The notes under the pieces: generated by a model
Database searches by the model: none
What the model saw: only the letters and a program-made list of their open reading frames with translations
What the model was told of the DNA's origin: nothing
Assembly (NCBI GenBank): GCA_934777095.1
Contig: CAKVNP010000043.1
Coordinates: forward strand, 1 to 10,632
Reading direction: 5' to 3'
DNA from: an uncultured Clostridium sp.
Lineage (GTDB): Bacteria; Bacillota; Clostridia; Clostridiales; Clostridiaceae
Length of the DNA stretch: 10,632 nt
Shown here: positions 1 to 8,329 of the stretch, in pieces
Numbering within the stretch: the stretch's first letter is position 1
How the letters are laid out: each line of letters begins with the position of its first letter
Program-made: the position numbers and the translations under genes

Positions 1-735
1 AGAACCATGATGTCCCAGCTTTAGAACGTCAGCTTCTAAATTTGTTGGATATTTTGCCACAACTTCCTGCTCAGCATGAGCTTCTGCATCTCCAGAGAAG
101 ATAAAGCTTGTATCTCCATAAACAAACTTCATTATTGGTGAATAGTCATTAAACTCTGTATAAGATTCATACATTGGCGAATATACATCTACATAAGCAC
201 CTTCCCCTAAATCAAAATGCATTCCTTCTTTTATAACATTAATTGATATTCCTTCATCGGCTACAGCCTGTACCATCTTTTCAAAAGTAATTGTAGTATG
301 ACTTAGCTTTGGCATATAAAATGATTCTACATCATAATTTTCAAATATAGCTGTCATACCTCCAATATGATCTTCATGCGGATGTGTCGCCACTATCATT
401 TCAAAATCATCTATATTGTAATTAGCAAGCTGCTGTAATAATTCTTCAGAACTACTCCTTGGCCCTGCATCTATTAATATATCCTGATCATTAACCTTAA
501 TATATATAGAATCTCCTTGTCCTACATCTAAATAATGAATCTCCATATTACCATTAACTGAAACACTGGATGGTTTAATAGATTCAGGTAAAAAATCTCC
601 ACCAAATTCAATTACTGCACCTGCAATTATAAAGATAATAATTATCAATAATTGAGCTTTTTTATTACCTTTATTCTCTTTCATATTTTTTTTAAATTCA
701 CTATTAAGCTGTTTTCTTAATTTCTTCTTTTGCAT
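1..735 (-). CDS. ComEC/Rec2-type metallo-beta-lactamase-fold hydrolase, membrane-anchored (partial, C-terminus outside window)
   Basis: Reading from the ATG at 735, the frame stays open for 245 codons to the window edge. The N-terminus is basic (many Lys in residues 2-26), followed by one hydrophobic segment at about residues 28-44. This suggests a signal anchor or uncleaved signal peptide, with the enzyme domain outside the cytoplasm. The domain then shows LDVGQGDS (69-76), IDAG (88-91), the metal-binding THPHEDHIGG (117-126, His118, His120, Asp122, His123), SGDA (214-217, Asp216) and LGHHGS (240-245). This is the motif series of the ComEC C-terminal hydrolase domain. The large multi-helix competence channel of true ComEC is absent, so this is the stand-alone form and not a DNA-uptake protein by itself. 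Its substrate is unknown; nuclease or phosphodiesterase activity is a family-level guess. The site AGGAAGGAGA (741-750) is well placed before the ATG. The gene is divergent from the YfhO-like gene. I am sure of the family and unsure of the role. Confidence 0.9.
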   Translation of the reverse strand, partial: MQKKKLRKQLNSEFKKNMKENKGNKKAQLLIIIIFIIAGAVIEFGGDFLPESIKPSSVSVNGNMEIHYLDVGQGDSIYIKVNDQDILIDAGPRSSSEELLQQLANYNIDDFEMIVATHPHEDHIGGMTAIFENYDVESFYMPKLSHTTITFEKMVQAVADEGISINVIKEGMHFDLGEGAYVDVYSPMYESYTEFNDYSPIMKFVYGDTSFIFSGDAEAHAEQEVVAKYPTNLEADVLKLGHHGS

Positions 736-770
736 TATTATCTCCTTCCTAATCGAACATATATTCTTAT

Positions 771-799
771 ATTATAATTTTGATTTTATTTTCTTTCAA
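771..799 (-). promoter_or_regulatory. Sigma-A-type promoter for the metallo-hydrolase gene
   Basis: On the minus strand a TTGAAA -35 box (794-799) and a perfect TATAAT -10 box (771-776) are separated by exactly 17 bases. Transcription would begin near 764, about 30 bases upstream of the ATG at 735 and just upstream of its ribosome binding site. No operator-like inverted repeat is evident next to it. The rest of the intergenic region (about 800-894) is AT-rich. It shows only a weak plus-strand candidate for the divergent gene: TTGTAA at 851-856, with no good -10 box. Confidence 0.65.
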
Positions 800-894
800 T
801 AACCTGCTAATAATTATATCTTTAAAATTATCTGTTAATACTTTAATATATTGTAATTTAATGTTATTCTTTAATTATGTAATTTTGGATTATT

Positions 895-903
895 AGGTGG
901 TGA
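895..903 (+). promoter_or_regulatory. Ribosome binding site that selects a TTG start
   Basis: AGGTGGTGA differs at one base from the ideal AGGAGGTGA and lies 5 bases before the TTG at 909-911. The two in-frame GTG codons at 897 and 900 fall inside this site, so they are poor start candidates. No good purine-rich site precedes them. Confidence 0.7.
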
Positions 904-908
904 CAAAA

Positions 909-3635
909 TTGAAAAAAAAATATGATGCTTTAACTATTACTACATATTTAATACCAATAATCTTTGTTATTGCTATTTTATCAATAATTTATTATGTTAA
1001 AGGTTTCTTTCCTTTTGGTCATAACAGCATAGCCTGGGGGGATATGTATGAGCAGACTATATTTTATTATTATAAACTTTATGATATTCTTCATGGAAAT
1101 GGCAGTGTATTTTATGACTTTTCCACTGCAATGGGTAATAATTTCTGGGGTATAGCTACTTATTATATATTTAGTCCTTTTTCTTTATTGGTAGTTTTAT
1201 TTCCTCGGAAACTAATTCCTGAATTTATTAATATACTTCTGATGGTAAAGCTTTGTGCTATCTGCATTTCATCAGTATATTTCTTTAGAAGAACCTTTGC
1301 TAATCTATCTAGAAAATATATTGTATTCTTTACTATCTGCTATGTATTTTGCGGCTATACTTTCATCATGTATCAAACAATACAATTTTTAGATTTCTTA
1401 ATAATTTTTCCTTTATTACTTTTATCTTTAAGAAGGCTCTATGATAAAGGAGATTTAATACCTTTTATGGCTATGCTTACTCTTGCTATTGCTATAAACT
1501 TCTATATTGCATTTATGATACTGGTATTTACATTTTTCACTTCGCTTATTTACTTATATTTATATATTGATAAAAGGCTTATTCCTGATAGGATATCTAA
1601 GCTTTGCTTTTCAGCTGTAGTATGTATTTTAATTACTATGCCTATTACGCTGCCTACAGTAATTGAAATATTTAAATCTAACAGAGTCCCTACATCACTT
1701 GCAAAGATTTTATCGTCATCCTATTCATATACCTTAGATAAAATATCATTTTTCTTTTTAAGCGCAGTGATATTTCCTTTTATCCTACTGCTTTTAACTA
1801 AATTTAAGGAAAATAGAAGGTTTATATATTTATCTTTTAGTACGTTTTTTTTAACAATGATTCAAATAGTAGTAGACCAGATAAATCTCTTATGGCAACT
1901 TGGGTCCTATTCAGCTTTTCCTCTTAGGTTTGGCTTTATCCCTACATTTATGCTGATAATTTCAGCAGCATATTATGTTAATAAATATGAAAGCTCAAAT
2001 AAACATAATTTAAATATAATTTTTGCAATTCCTATAGTCGGTACTTTTATTGGCGCTACTATCTACGTAATACTAAACTATTATGATGTAATTCAAGGTG
2101 CTATTTCTACACTTACCTTACATTCTAATAAAAAAGTTTTCGTAATATTATTCTTGTTATTTATAGTTTATTTCTGCTGTTACTTTATTTCGATAAAACT
2201 ATTTAATAAAAAATATCTTATTTATCTATTAAGCCTTTTGTTATCAATACAGATATTATTTAATGGATTTATCTATATTGGCATTGACAGCTTAACACCT
2301 ACGATAACTAGTGAATTTAACGAGCTTGATAATTTAGCTGATTCTGGTTTAGCAAGCAATAATTTTTATCGTGTTAAAGATTTATATAAGGTCTACACTT
2401 CAAACATGACCTGGATTACTGGTACATTAGGGATGTCCCAATTTACGTCTTTAACTAATAAAAATCATATGGAAACTTTAAAACGACTTGGCTATAGTTC
2501 AATTTGGATGAGAGTATCTGATATTGGAGGAACTATTTTTACTGACAGTCTTTTTAATATAAAGTATTTATTAAGTGATAAACTTATAAACAATAACTAT
2601 TATACATTGGTAGATACTTCAGGAAAAATTAATATATATGAAAATAATTACTATATTCCTAACGGTATTATTACTTCAAGGAATATATCATATACAGATA
2701 TAGGTAAATCAACTTCTGTGTTTGATGCTTATAATATGATTTATAGAGCCCTATCTGCTGATTCTGAAAATCTATTTACTGAACATAGGGAATTTTCATC
2801 TTCTAATCTTGAAATTTATAATGAAGATGGATTAGATTATTATAAGATAAAAGATAGCAGCAAACCTGCTTATGTAGATATTTCCTTAGATATCGACAGC
2901 AATAAAGAACTCTATTTAAATATGTTAAAAAGTGTTTCTAATGAAGAAAATCTAGATATATTAAATTCTGTAAAAGTATTTATCAATGATGAAAAATTTG
3001 ATTCTTCACTTTCAAATTCACTTTATGATTTTGATACTTCTTCTTTTCCTTCAACTTTTAATAATGGCTTATTGGATTTAGGAAGCTATGAAAATGAAAT
3101 AGTGTGGATCAGACTGGAAGTGCTTAAAAATTTTTCAGCATCCCAAATGTCTATTGGTTCTATGGATGTAAATAAGTTTATTTCCTTTGCAGAAGAAAAT
3201 AAGATAAATGCTTCTAATATACAGATTTCAGAAAATTATTTAACTGGTGAAGTTGTAGCTAGTGATTATAATTCCATGTTATTTTTATCTATTCCTTATG
3301 ATGATGGCTGGACTTGTACAATAAATGGTGATAGCCAGCCAATAGTCAAAGTGTTTGATAATTTCATTGGGATTCCTTTAAATGAAGGAGTAAATACTAT
3401 TTTACTTAGATTTTATCCTGAAGGTTTTAAATTTGGTGCAGTTATTTGTCTGCTTACTGCAATATCTTTAATCTTCGTCTATGTGGTATATGTTAAAGAA
3501 AATAAATTTATTTCATATAAGGTAAAAATGTTAATTAACAACTGCTATTCATTCTTATATATTATTATGCTGGTTTTAATTTATCTAGTTCCTTTAATCA
3601 TATATGTATTATTAATATTTAATCCTGCATCATAA
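909..3635 (+). CDS. YfhO-family multi-spanning membrane protein, probable GT-C-type glycosyltransferase
   Basis: This protein is about 908 residues long if it starts at the TTG at 909; the frame is open back to GTG at 897 (912 residues). The first membrane helix is followed by a loop with the conserved acidic stretch WGDMYEQ; its Asp is residue 45 from the TTG start. This fits the first-loop Asp of GT-C fold enzymes. About a dozen membrane helices run to residue 460. A large extracytoplasmic domain (about 460-840) follows. It ends in a YfhO-like block (SIPYDDGW, then FYPEGFKFGA), and two helices close the protein. YfhO proteins of Bacillus and Listeria are linked to glycosylation of lipoteichoic acid, using undecaprenyl-phosphate sugars outside the membrane. 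Transfer of that role to this protein is inference, because the acceptor polymer may differ. The gene stands alone on its strand, with no GtcA-like flippase or Csb-type partner visible. It ends at a terminator shared with the convergent gene. The family call is firm. Confidence 0.88.
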   Translation: MKKKYDALTITTYLIPIIFVIAILSIIYYVKGFFPFGHNSIAWGDMYEQTIFYYYKLYDILHGNGSVFYDFSTAMGNNFWGIATYYIFSPFSLLVVLFPRKLIPEFINILLMVKLCAICISSVYFFRRTFANLSRKYIVFFTICYVFCGYTFIMYQTIQFLDFLIIFPLLLLSLRRLYDKGDLIPFMAMLTLAIAINFYIAFMILVFTFFTSLIYLYLYIDKRLIPDRISKLCFSAVVCILITMPITLPTVIEIFKSNRVPTSLAKILSSSYSYTLDKISFFFLSAVIFPFILLLLTKFKENRRFIYLSFSTFFLTMIQIVVDQINLLWQLGSYSAFPLRFGFIPTFMLIISAAYYVNKYESSNKHNLNIIFAIPIVGTFIGATIYVILNYYDVIQGAISTLTLHSNKKVFVILFLLFIVYFCCYFISIKLFNKKYLIYLLSLLLSIQILFNGFIYIGIDSLTPTITSEFNELDNLADSGLASNNFYRVKDLYKVYTSNMTWITGTLGMSQFTSLTNKNHMETLKRLGYSSIWMRVSDIGGTIFTDSLFNIKYLLSDKLINNNYYTLVDTSGKINIYENNYYIPNGIITSRNISYTDIGKSTSVFDAYNMIYRALSADSENLFTEHREFSSSNLEIYNEDGLDYYKIKDSSKPAYVDISLDIDSNKELYLNMLKSVSNEENLDILNSVKVFINDEKFDSSLSNSLYDFDTSSFPSTFNNGLLDLGSYENEIVWIRLEVLKNFSASQMSIGSMDVNKFISFAEENKINASNIQISENYLTGEVVASDYNSMLFLSIPYDDGWTCTINGDSQPIVKVFDNFIGIPLNEGVNTILLRFYPEGFKFGAVICLLTAISLIFVYVVYVKENKFISYKVKMLINNCYSFLYIIMLVLIYLVPLIIYVLLIFNPAS

Positions 3636-3678
3636 AAAGATAGGCCGTACTAATTTATCCTAGTACAGCCTATCTTTT
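3635..3678. terminator. Bidirectional intrinsic terminator between convergent genes
   Basis: The outer arms (AAAAGATAGGC at 3635-3645 and GCCTATCTTTT at 3668-3678) pair perfectly over 11 bp. After one C/A mismatch, the inner arms GTACTA (3647-3652) and TAGTAC (3661-3666) pair over 6 bp around an 8-base loop. Runs of T follow the stem on the plus strand and, from the A-run, on the minus strand. It can therefore end both the YfhO-like transcript and the transcript from the FUSC gene. The stem begins inside the stop codon of the first gene and includes part of the stop codon of the second. Confidence 0.88.
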
Positions 3679-5554
3679 ATTTAGCCTTTAAATAATTATT
3701 AATTTCATTTACTTCAATAAATATTTCTTTTATATTTTCTAATACTATTTTATCTAATAAGTCATTATGCTTATAAATAGCTGAATTAATTGATTTTAGG
3801 AAGTTATCCATATTTCTGTAGTCAGACTTTACTAAAGTTCCAACTTCCTCTATCAAATCCGCTGAGTGGTTTGCATTATTTCTAAAACCAATATATAGTT
3901 CATAAATATTTAAAGTAAGAAGTTTATTCTTATTAACATAACTTATTAATTCTTTTCCTATTAACTTATTATTATCTGCAATTTTTCCTTCAAGGGAGGA
4001 AATAAAAATAAATATCTTACTTATTTCCTGACTTTCCTCACCATCTTTAGCAAATCTATATACCTTCTGCAACATATTCCTTATCGAATCTATATATAAT
4101 GTTTCCAATTCATTTGTATAGTCTTCTATATCATAACGAAGCATAAATTTATTAATTAAAATAGCTAGTATTGCCCCTATAATAACAAAGAAAATTCTAT
4201 CAAAAGATAATAGCTCTACATTTCCTAAAACTGCTGCAGTACCTAAGGCTGAAATAGTATTAATTATTGTCATATATCTATATGCCATTAGGAAATTATT
4301 AATATATCCTATTAATAATATTATTATAGTTCTTGCTGTAACATCTTTAACTACGCTAAAGATAATTATTACAGACATAACTCCAATAATCGTTGCAAAT
4401 AACTTATCTTTAGTTTTAATAATTGATGCTTCATATATTGGCACTACTAATGCCGCTACGGTAAATACCATCCATTTTCCATATGAAAGATTAAATAAAG
4501 TAACTATGAATACTGCTAAAGAAATACCAAAAGCAGATCTAATTACATAAGAAAATCTAATTGAATTAACAGTAAATTTATCAGTTAAATATTCCTTAGG
4601 AATTTGGTATTTAGGCATTTTTCCTTCTTTTTCTCCTAAGGTAATTAAATCAGCAATAGCATCCTTTATTATTTTTAATGAATTTATTATTTCAAGATAA
4701 TCTATATATTTATCATTATAATTATTTATTATTAAAGTAAGCTGGTCTTCCACTTTTGAGATATTTGCCTTATTATTTATTGCATCTTTAAGGCTTTCTG
4801 TAAACTCCAATATTTCTTTTAATATTTTTTCATCATTATTATCTATCTTTGCTAATGATAGCCAGAGTTTTTCTAGCCCAGTAATTAAAAATAGCTTTCT
4901 TTCACCAGCTTCAGTTATATAAAATTTATCTATCCTTTTGGTATAAATCATTCCTCTAAAGCTAGCAATATATTTTTGTACCTGTAAATCAAGATCATCA
5001 CTTTCATTATTCAACTTATGATTTATTTTAACTGTTACCTTATCTAAGATAGATAGGATAACTTTATTACTTTTTTTATTTCCGTTGCCTTTATTCAATA
5101 AAAATTGCACAATAAAAATCATTAATGGTGCAACTAACAATGATACTAATCTTATTGGAAGCCTATCTATTGTTATCGGGCTAAATAAAATAAAGTCATA
5201 TTGTAAGATAAAAGGTAGATACAATGGATTTTTCATACTAAAATATAGTAAATAATTTATTATAAATACGACAATAAAGTTTATTGGTAATCCAATCCAA
5301 GCATTCTTCATAGCTATAAAAGATGCTATCCCCATCCCCACATTTAATAGAATTAATTTAAACGTACTTTTAAATAAAGTATCCGATAAATCAACACCTA
5401 AAAACATCAATAATGCAGTAATTGTCATAGCTCCTATCAATGTATTTTCAGTTCCAAAAATAGTTTTAAAGCCGACTACAAAACCAATTATAAAAATAAA
5501 CAATATAGTTTTTGATATTATTGTGGACATAGTAATTTTATTCTTATTGTCCAT
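3677..5554 (-). CDS. FUSC-family (aromatic acid exporter-like) integral membrane protein
   Basis: The protein is 625 residues long. It has two hydrophobic halves separated by a charged, soluble middle, which is the layout of FUSC/YccS-type proteins. The N-terminal helices cover about residues 12-155. A lysine- and aspartate-rich cytoplasmic region with predicted helices spans about 160-340. A second cluster of helices (about 342-475) contains the stretch SYGKWMVFTVAALVVPIYEA, the most FUSC-like part. A helical cytoplasmic tail of about 150 residues follows. Family members are linked to efflux of fusaric acid and aromatic carboxylic acids, but most Gram-positive copies have no tested substrate, and none can be named here. 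The ribosome binding site AAAGGAGAAGG precedes the ATG. The gene starts 31 bp after the thioredoxin stop codon, so the two are probably cotranscribed. No membrane-fusion partner is present, as expected for a Gram-positive host. The family is probable; the function is unknown. Confidence 0.8.
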   Translation of the reverse strand: MDNKNKITMSTIISKTILFIFIIGFVVGFKTIFGTENTLIGAMTITALLMFLGVDLSDTLFKSTFKLILLNVGMGIASFIAMKNAWIGLPINFIVVFIINYLLYFSMKNPLYLPFILQYDFILFSPITIDRLPIRLVSLLVAPLMIFIVQFLLNKGNGNKKSNKVILSILDKVTVKINHKLNNESDDLDLQVQKYIASFRGMIYTKRIDKFYITEAGERKLFLITGLEKLWLSLAKIDNNDEKILKEILEFTESLKDAINNKANISKVEDQLTLIINNYNDKYIDYLEIINSLKIIKDAIADLITLGEKEGKMPKYQIPKEYLTDKFTVNSIRFSYVIRSAFGISLAVFIVTLFNLSYGKWMVFTVAALVVPIYEASIIKTKDKLFATIIGVMSVIIIFSVVKDVTARTIIILLIGYINNFLMAYRYMTIINTISALGTAAVLGNVELLSFDRIFFVIIGAILAILINKFMLRYDIEDYTNELETLYIDSIRNMLQKVYRFAKDGEESQEISKIFIFISSLEGKIADNNKLIGKELISYVNKNKLLTLNIYELYIGFRNNANHSADLIEEVGTLVKSDYRNMDNFLKSINSAIYKHNDLLDKIVLENIKEIFIEVNEINNYLKAK

Positions 5555-5585
5555 ACTACCTTCTCCTTTGTTTTATAAATTAATT

Positions 5586-5897
5586 TTATAAGTATTTCTC
5601 GATAGCATCTTTTAAGCTTTCTTTATTAGTAAACCCTACAATAGTTTCTACTTTGTTTGACTTTCTAAATACTAAGACAGTTGGTATAGTTCTAACCTTA
5701 AATCTATCAGCAATGTCTCTTCTTTCTGCCACATCAACTTTTAGAAACTTTGCCTTTCCTTCCATTTCTAAAGCAAGCTCTTCAAAAATTGGTGCTAGCA
5801 TTTTGCATGGATTGCACCAGTCAGCATAAAAATCTACTACAACTACCCCATCCTTTATTTCTAAATTAAAATCCTCTTCTGTTATTATCTTTACCAT
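5586..5897 (-). CDS. trxA: Thioredoxin
   Basis: This is a 103-residue protein of normal length for a single-domain cytoplasmic thioredoxin, which reduces protein disulfides and is recharged by thioredoxin reductase. The strand VVVVDFYADWCNPCK carries the redox pair Cys28 and Cys31, the buried Asp22 and Trp27. The cis-proline lies in RTIPT (Pro72), and the usual C-terminal Gly88 region is present. The active site reads WCNPC, where most thioredoxins have WCGPC; this residue influences redox potential and partner choice. Start choice is supported by AAGGAG 8 bases before the ATG. The gene lies 88 bp after ribH and 31 bp before the FUSC gene, all on one strand. No thioredoxin reductase gene is in the window, so this may be an accessory copy, though that is inference. 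The gene symbol is given for the family and does not claim that this is the main thioredoxin. Confidence 0.93.
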   Translation of the reverse strand: MVKIITEEDFNLEIKDGVVVVDFYADWCNPCKMLAPIFEELALEMEGKAKFLKVDVAERRDIADRFKVRTIPTVLVFRKSNKVETIVGFTNKESLKDAIEKYL

Positions 5898-5923
5898 TTC
5901 CCATTCTCCTTATCATTTGAATA

Positions 5924-5964
5924 TTTAGTTATTAATGAAACTAAATCCTTTAATACTTATAATA
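5924..5964 (-). promoter_or_regulatory. Weak promoter and leader inverted repeat ahead of thioredoxin
   Basis: On the minus strand a TATTAT box at 5959-5964 could serve as a -10 element. It has only a poor -35 match (TAGATT, about 18 bases upstream). Just downstream is a perfect 7-bp inverted repeat, TTTAGTT at 5924-5930 and AACTAAA at 5939-5945 on the plus strand, with an 8-base loop. The stem is mostly A-U and lacks a U-run, so it is not a convincing terminator for the rib operon. This is a tentative call. Confidence 0.25.
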
Positions 5965-5985
5965 TACTATTTTTCTATTTTTAAT

Positions 5986-6447
5986 CTATAAATTTTTAAT
6001 TAGGTTTACCATTTCTATAGCACTTACTGCTACATCAAAACCTTTATTGCCAGCCTTTGTTCCGGCTCTTTCTATCGCTTGTTCTATATTATCTGTAGTA
6101 AGAACCCCAAACATAACTGGAATACCGCTATTTAATGAAACCATGGCAATTCCTTTTGATACTTCAGCACATACATAGTCATAATGTGATGTTGCTCCTT
6201 TAATTACTGCCCCCAAACATAATATAGCATCGTACTTCCCACTCTCAGCCATTTTTTGTGCTACTAAAGGAATTTCAAATGCACCTGGAACCCAGGCAAG
6301 TTCTATATCATCACTATTTACTCCATGCCTTAACAATGCATCTTCAGCTCCTCCAATAAGCTTTGAAACAATAAACTCATTAAATCTTGCAGCAACTATC
6401 CCTATCTTTAAACCTTCTGATACTAATTTTCCTTCTAATACTTTCAT
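5986..6447 (-). CDS. ribH: 6,7-dimethyl-8-ribityllumazine synthase (riboflavin synthase beta chain)
   Basis: This enzyme condenses 5-amino-6-ribitylamino-uracil with 3,4-dihydroxy-2-butanone 4-phosphate to give lumazine, the penultimate riboflavin precursor. At 153 residues it has the usual family length. Visible family motifs are ARFNEF (20-25, substrate contact), PGAFEIP (54-60), [14 protein letters not shown] (79-92, with His88 as the catalytic proton acceptor), FGVLTTDN, and [10 protein letters not shown], which binds the phosphate. It is the last rib gene of the operon and starts 21 bp after the ribBA stop codon. GGGGAGAG lies 6 bases before its ATG. Homologues form 60-mer or pentameric shells, and the first type can enclose riboflavin synthase. 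Both enzymes are encoded here, but assembly cannot be read from the sequence. No clear terminator follows the gene. Confidence 0.97.
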   Translation of the reverse strand: MKVLEGKLVSEGLKIGIVAARFNEFIVSKLIGGAEDALLRHGVNSDDIELAWVPGAFEIPLVAQKMAESGKYDAILCLGAVIKGATSHYDYVCAEVSKGIAMVSLNSGIPVMFGVLTTDNIEQAIERAGTKAGNKGFDVAVSAIEMVNLIKNL

Positions 6448-6468
6448 AATAAACTCTCCCCTTTTTTA

Positions 6469-7668
6469 TTAATAATTAACCATATGATTCATTTTTTCTT
6501 GCTTTGTTTTCAAATAAAACTCATCATCTGGATTTGCTTCTATTTGAATTGGTGCTCTTTCGACTATTTCAATCCCGTAATTTTCTAAACCTTCTATTTT
6601 ACTAGGGTTATTAGTCATTAATCTTAATTTATCTACACCTAAATTCTGAAGAATCTGCACGCCAACTGTATAATCTCTCATATCAGCTGGAAAACCAAGC
6701 ATTAAATTAGCTTCAACAGTATCATATCCCTTATCTTGAAGTGCATATGCCTTAATTTTATTAATCAATCCTATTCCTCTTCCTTCTTGTCTTAAATATA
6801 CTAAAACTCCGCGGCCCTCTTCTGCTATACGTTTCATTGCTGCATCATATTGTTCTCCACAGTCACATCTTCTTGAACCTAATGCATCACCTGTGAGACA
6901 TTCGGAATGTACTCTTGTAAGTACTGGTTTTCCATCATCTACTTTCCCTTTAACAAGTGCTATATGATGCTCCCCATTAAGCTTATTAATGAAGCCATAC
7001 ATCATAAAATCTCCATACCTTGTTGGCATTTTTGCCTCAGCAACTCTTTCAATTATTTTCTCATTTACCTTTTTATATCGAACTAAACTCTCTACAGTAA
7101 TTATCTTTAAGCCATGCTTTTTTGCCATTTGCATTAACTCTGGTACCCTTGCCATATGTCCATCTTCTTTCATTATTTCACAAATAACTCCTGCTCCATT
7201 TAAGCCTGCTAATTTTGCTAAATCAACAGCTGCTTCTGTATGCCCTTTCCTTTCTAAAACTCCATTTTTCTTAGCTGCCAAAGGAAAAATATGACCTGGC
7301 CTTCTAAAATCATCTGACCTACTTTCTTGTGATACAAGCTTTGAAATAGTTAATGCTCTTTCAAATGCAGATATACCTGTATCGGTATATTTATAATCCA
7401 CTGAAACAGTAAAAGCAGTTTCATGATTATCAGTATTATTTTTTACCATAGAGTTAATTCTTAATTTCTTTAATATTTCTTCTTCTACTGGTGTACAAAT
7501 AAGCCCTCTTCCAAAGGTAGCCATAAAATTTATTGCTTCTCCTGTAACCTTATCTGCTGCCATTACTAAATCGCCTTCATTTTCCCTATTTTCATCATCT
7601 ACTACGATAATCATTTTCCCATTTCTTATATCTTCTACTGCCTCTTCAATAGAATTAAATTTAAACAT
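6469..7668 (-). CDS. ribBA: Bifunctional 3,4-dihydroxy-2-butanone 4-phosphate synthase / GTP cyclohydrolase II
   Basis: This protein supplies both entry branches of riboflavin synthesis. Residues 1-200 are the butanone phosphate synthase, with the acidic metal-binding loop [11 protein letters not shown] (24-34), RPGHIFPL (123-130), and [14 protein letters not shown] (142-155). Residues from about 205 to 399 are GTP cyclohydrolase II. Its zinc ligands are Cys257, Cys268 and Cys270 in the SEC-x10-CDC pattern, followed by RQEGRGIGL (293-301) and [11 protein letters not shown] (351-361). All key residues of both halves are present, so both activities are expected. The 399-residue length matches Bacillus-type fusions. 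The ribosome binding site is an unbroken run of six G (GGGGGGAATATT before ATG), which would pair with the 16S tail through a central G-U wobble. It lies 13 bp downstream of ribE, so the genes are tightly coupled. Confidence 0.97.
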   Translation of the reverse strand: MFKFNSIEEAVEDIRNGKMIIVVDDENRENEGDLVMAADKVTGEAINFMATFGRGLICTPVEEEILKKLRINSMVKNNTDNHETAFTVSVDYKYTDTGISAFERALTISKLVSQESRSDDFRRPGHIFPLAAKKNGVLERKGHTEAAVDLAKLAGLNGAGVICEIMKEDGHMARVPELMQMAKKHGLKIITVESLVRYKKVNEKIIERVAEAKMPTRYGDFMMYGFINKLNGEHHIALVKGKVDDGKPVLTRVHSECLTGDALGSRRCDCGEQYDAAMKRIAEEGRGVLVYLRQEGRGIGLINKIKAYALQDKGYDTVEANLMLGFPADMRDYTVGVQILQNLGVDKLRLMTNNPSKIEGLENYGIEIVERAPIQIEANPDDEFYLKTKQEKMNHMVNY

Positions 7669-7681
7669 AATATTCCCCCCA

Positions 7682-8329
7682 TTACATAAAACCGTTGCTT
7701 CTTAATAAATTCATTGTTACTTTACTCTCTTCTTTTTTATTGCTTAATGATAATAATTTTTCAATATATTTTCCTATAACATCACATTCTAGATTTACTG
7801 TGTCCCCTAGCTTTTTCATTAATAAAATAGTTTCTTTTGAAGTATGAGGAATAATACATACCTTAAATTCATTATCATCAATATATGATACTGTTAAGCT
7901 TATTCCATCTATTGCAATAGAACCTTTTAAAACTATATATTTCAATATCTCTTGCTGTGATGCTATTGATATTTCTACTGAGTTATCAATCCTCTTTAAT
8001 GATTTAATAGTTCCTATTCCATCAATATGTCCTGTAACAATATGCCCTCCTAATCTAGTATCTAAAGTTAACGCTCTCTCAAGATTAACCTTACTTCCAA
8101 TAACTAATTTACCTAAATTACTTTTATCTAATGTTTCTGCCATTATATCTGCTTCAAATCCATTACTAAAAATATCTGTTACCGTAAGACATACCCCATT
8201 AGTGCATATACTGTCTCCTATTTTGGTTCCTTGAATAACCTTTTCTGCTTTAACTAATATTTTTGATGATTTTCTTCCCTTTGATATTTTATTTATAATG
8301 CCTATTTCCTCAACTATTCCTGTAAACAT
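7682..8329 (-). CDS. ribE: Riboflavin synthase alpha chain
   Basis: This enzyme dismutates two 6,7-dimethyl-8-ribityllumazine molecules into riboflavin and the pyrimidine precursor used by RibH. At 215 residues it has the normal length. It is made of two lumazine-binding barrels. The first starts with the signature [10 protein letters not shown] and contains CTNGVCLTV. The second begins near [11 protein letters not shown] (about residue 94) and contains the matching [12 protein letters not shown] and [14 protein letters not shown]. The C-terminal helix, which mediates trimer formation in the family, is present. The ATG lies inside the end of ribD: the two genes overlap by 16 bases, and the ribosome binding site (AGAGGTGA) is within ribD coding sequence, indicating translational coupling. 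The same enzyme is called ribC or ribB in some species. Confidence 0.97.
   Translation of the reverse strand: MFTGIVEEIGIINKISKGRKSSKILVKAEKVIQGTKIGDSICTNGVCLTVTDIFSNGFEADIMAETLDKSNLGKLVIGSKVNLERALTLDTRLGGHIVTGHIDGIGTIKSLKRIDNSVEISIASQQEILKYIVLKGSIAIDGISLTVSYIDDNEFKVCIIPHTSKETILLMKKLGDTVNLECDVIGKYIEKLLSLSNKKEESKVTMNLLRSNGFM

Noticed and set aside
5924..5945. Inverted repeat as terminator of the rib operon
   Set aside because: The stem is only 7 bp, almost all A-T pairs, and no T-run follows it, so termination is unlikely.
6989..7294. Plus-strand open frame of 101 codons
   Set aside because: It lies entirely antisense within ribBA, whose motifs are intact on the other strand, and its translation resembles no family I know.
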